Shown here: positions 25,792-25,915 of the stretch, in pieces
Layout of the letters: each line of letters opens with the position of its first letter
Position numbering within the stretch: the first letter of the stretch is position 1
DNA from: Prevotella sp. UBA6447
GTDB lineage: Bacteria; Bacteroidota; Bacteroidia; Bacteroidales; Bacteroidaceae
Reading direction: 5' to 3'
DNA length: 25,915 nt
NCBI GenBank assembly: GCA_002437115.1
Contig: DJOD01000044.1
Span: forward strand, 11,840 to 37,754
Made by a program: the position numbers and the translations under genes
Notes under the pieces: model-generated
Told to the model about the DNA's origin: nothing
The model's database searches: none
Seen by the model: the letters and a program-made list of their open reading frames with translations, nothing else

Positions 25792-25822
25792 GCTGTTTGC
25801 TTTCATTTTTGAATTCTTTATG

Positions 25823-25830
25823 CAAAGGTA
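25823..25830 (-). promoter_or_regulatory. -7 promoter box of the peptide-export operon
   Basis: On the minus strand TACCTTTG is an exact TAnnTTTG match, giving a start near 25816 and a leader of about 160 bases. The expected -33 region is a T-tract on the coding strand without a clear TTTG. The remaining 85 bases to the window edge are very AT-rich and show no gene. Confidence 0.6.
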
Positions 25831-25915
25831 AGCAATAATTTTAAAAAAATTGCCGTTTTGTTTTTTTAATATTTATTTAACCATATTGCACTCTTCGTAA
25901 CTATTCAGCGGTAGT

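Noticed and set aside
25613..25825. 70-residue minus-strand frame overlapping the start of the peptide gene
   Set aside because: It needs a TTG start inside the promoter box, overlaps the better-supported peptide gene in another frame and shows no motif.

Overview
The window reads as a chromosomal segment of a Bacteroidetes bacterium, most likely Prevotellaceae. The reasons are a SusC/RagA-SusD/RagB pair, a secreted protein with a type IX secretion (T9SS) tail, DUF2851, A-rich translation start regions in place of strong Shine-Dalgarno sites, and repeated TAnnTTTG promoter boxes. No rRNA, tRNA, CRISPR array or transposase was seen.

Positions 1-9044 (+) are housekeeping genes, tightly packed: the 3' part of parE, a secreted S41 processing peptidase, a DUF2851 protein, a hotdog thioesterase, dprA, dusB, then ruvB-coaD-ybeY behind its own promoter and closed by a hairpin terminator. 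Positions 9045-18600 (+) are accessory: a T9SS-exported, HEXXH-type putative metalloprotease; a decayed reading frame; a SusC/SusD pair with no glycan enzymes or regulator beside it; a strong terminator; then about 0.9 kb holding a second decayed copy of the same signal-peptide gene, a 22-bp-period degenerate repeat and one doubtful minus-strand frame. Positions 18603-20237 (+) hold ilvA-ridA, a biochemically coupled pair.

Positions 20331-25830 (-) are the most interesting part: a compact peptide-export operon convergent with ridA and sharing a bidirectional terminator with it. In transcription order it holds a 64-residue peptide with a textbook double-glycine leader and a core made of two blocks of exactly 13 threonines; a hairpin that looks like an attenuator; a TonB-plug-type outer-membrane barrel protein; a C39-peptidase ABC exporter; and a miniature HlyD-like adaptor that keeps the membrane anchor and a beta domain but lacks room for the lipoyl/coiled-coil arm, with its C-terminal tail displaced by a one-base frameshift.

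Inferred working model: the ABC exporter cuts the leader after Gly-Gly and exports the poly-threonine core. The mini-adaptor and the barrel protein would carry it across, or recognise it at, the outer membrane. No modification enzyme, immunity gene or TolC is visible, but the window ends only 85 bases beyond the promoter, so upstream partners may be missing. Product and function are unknown.
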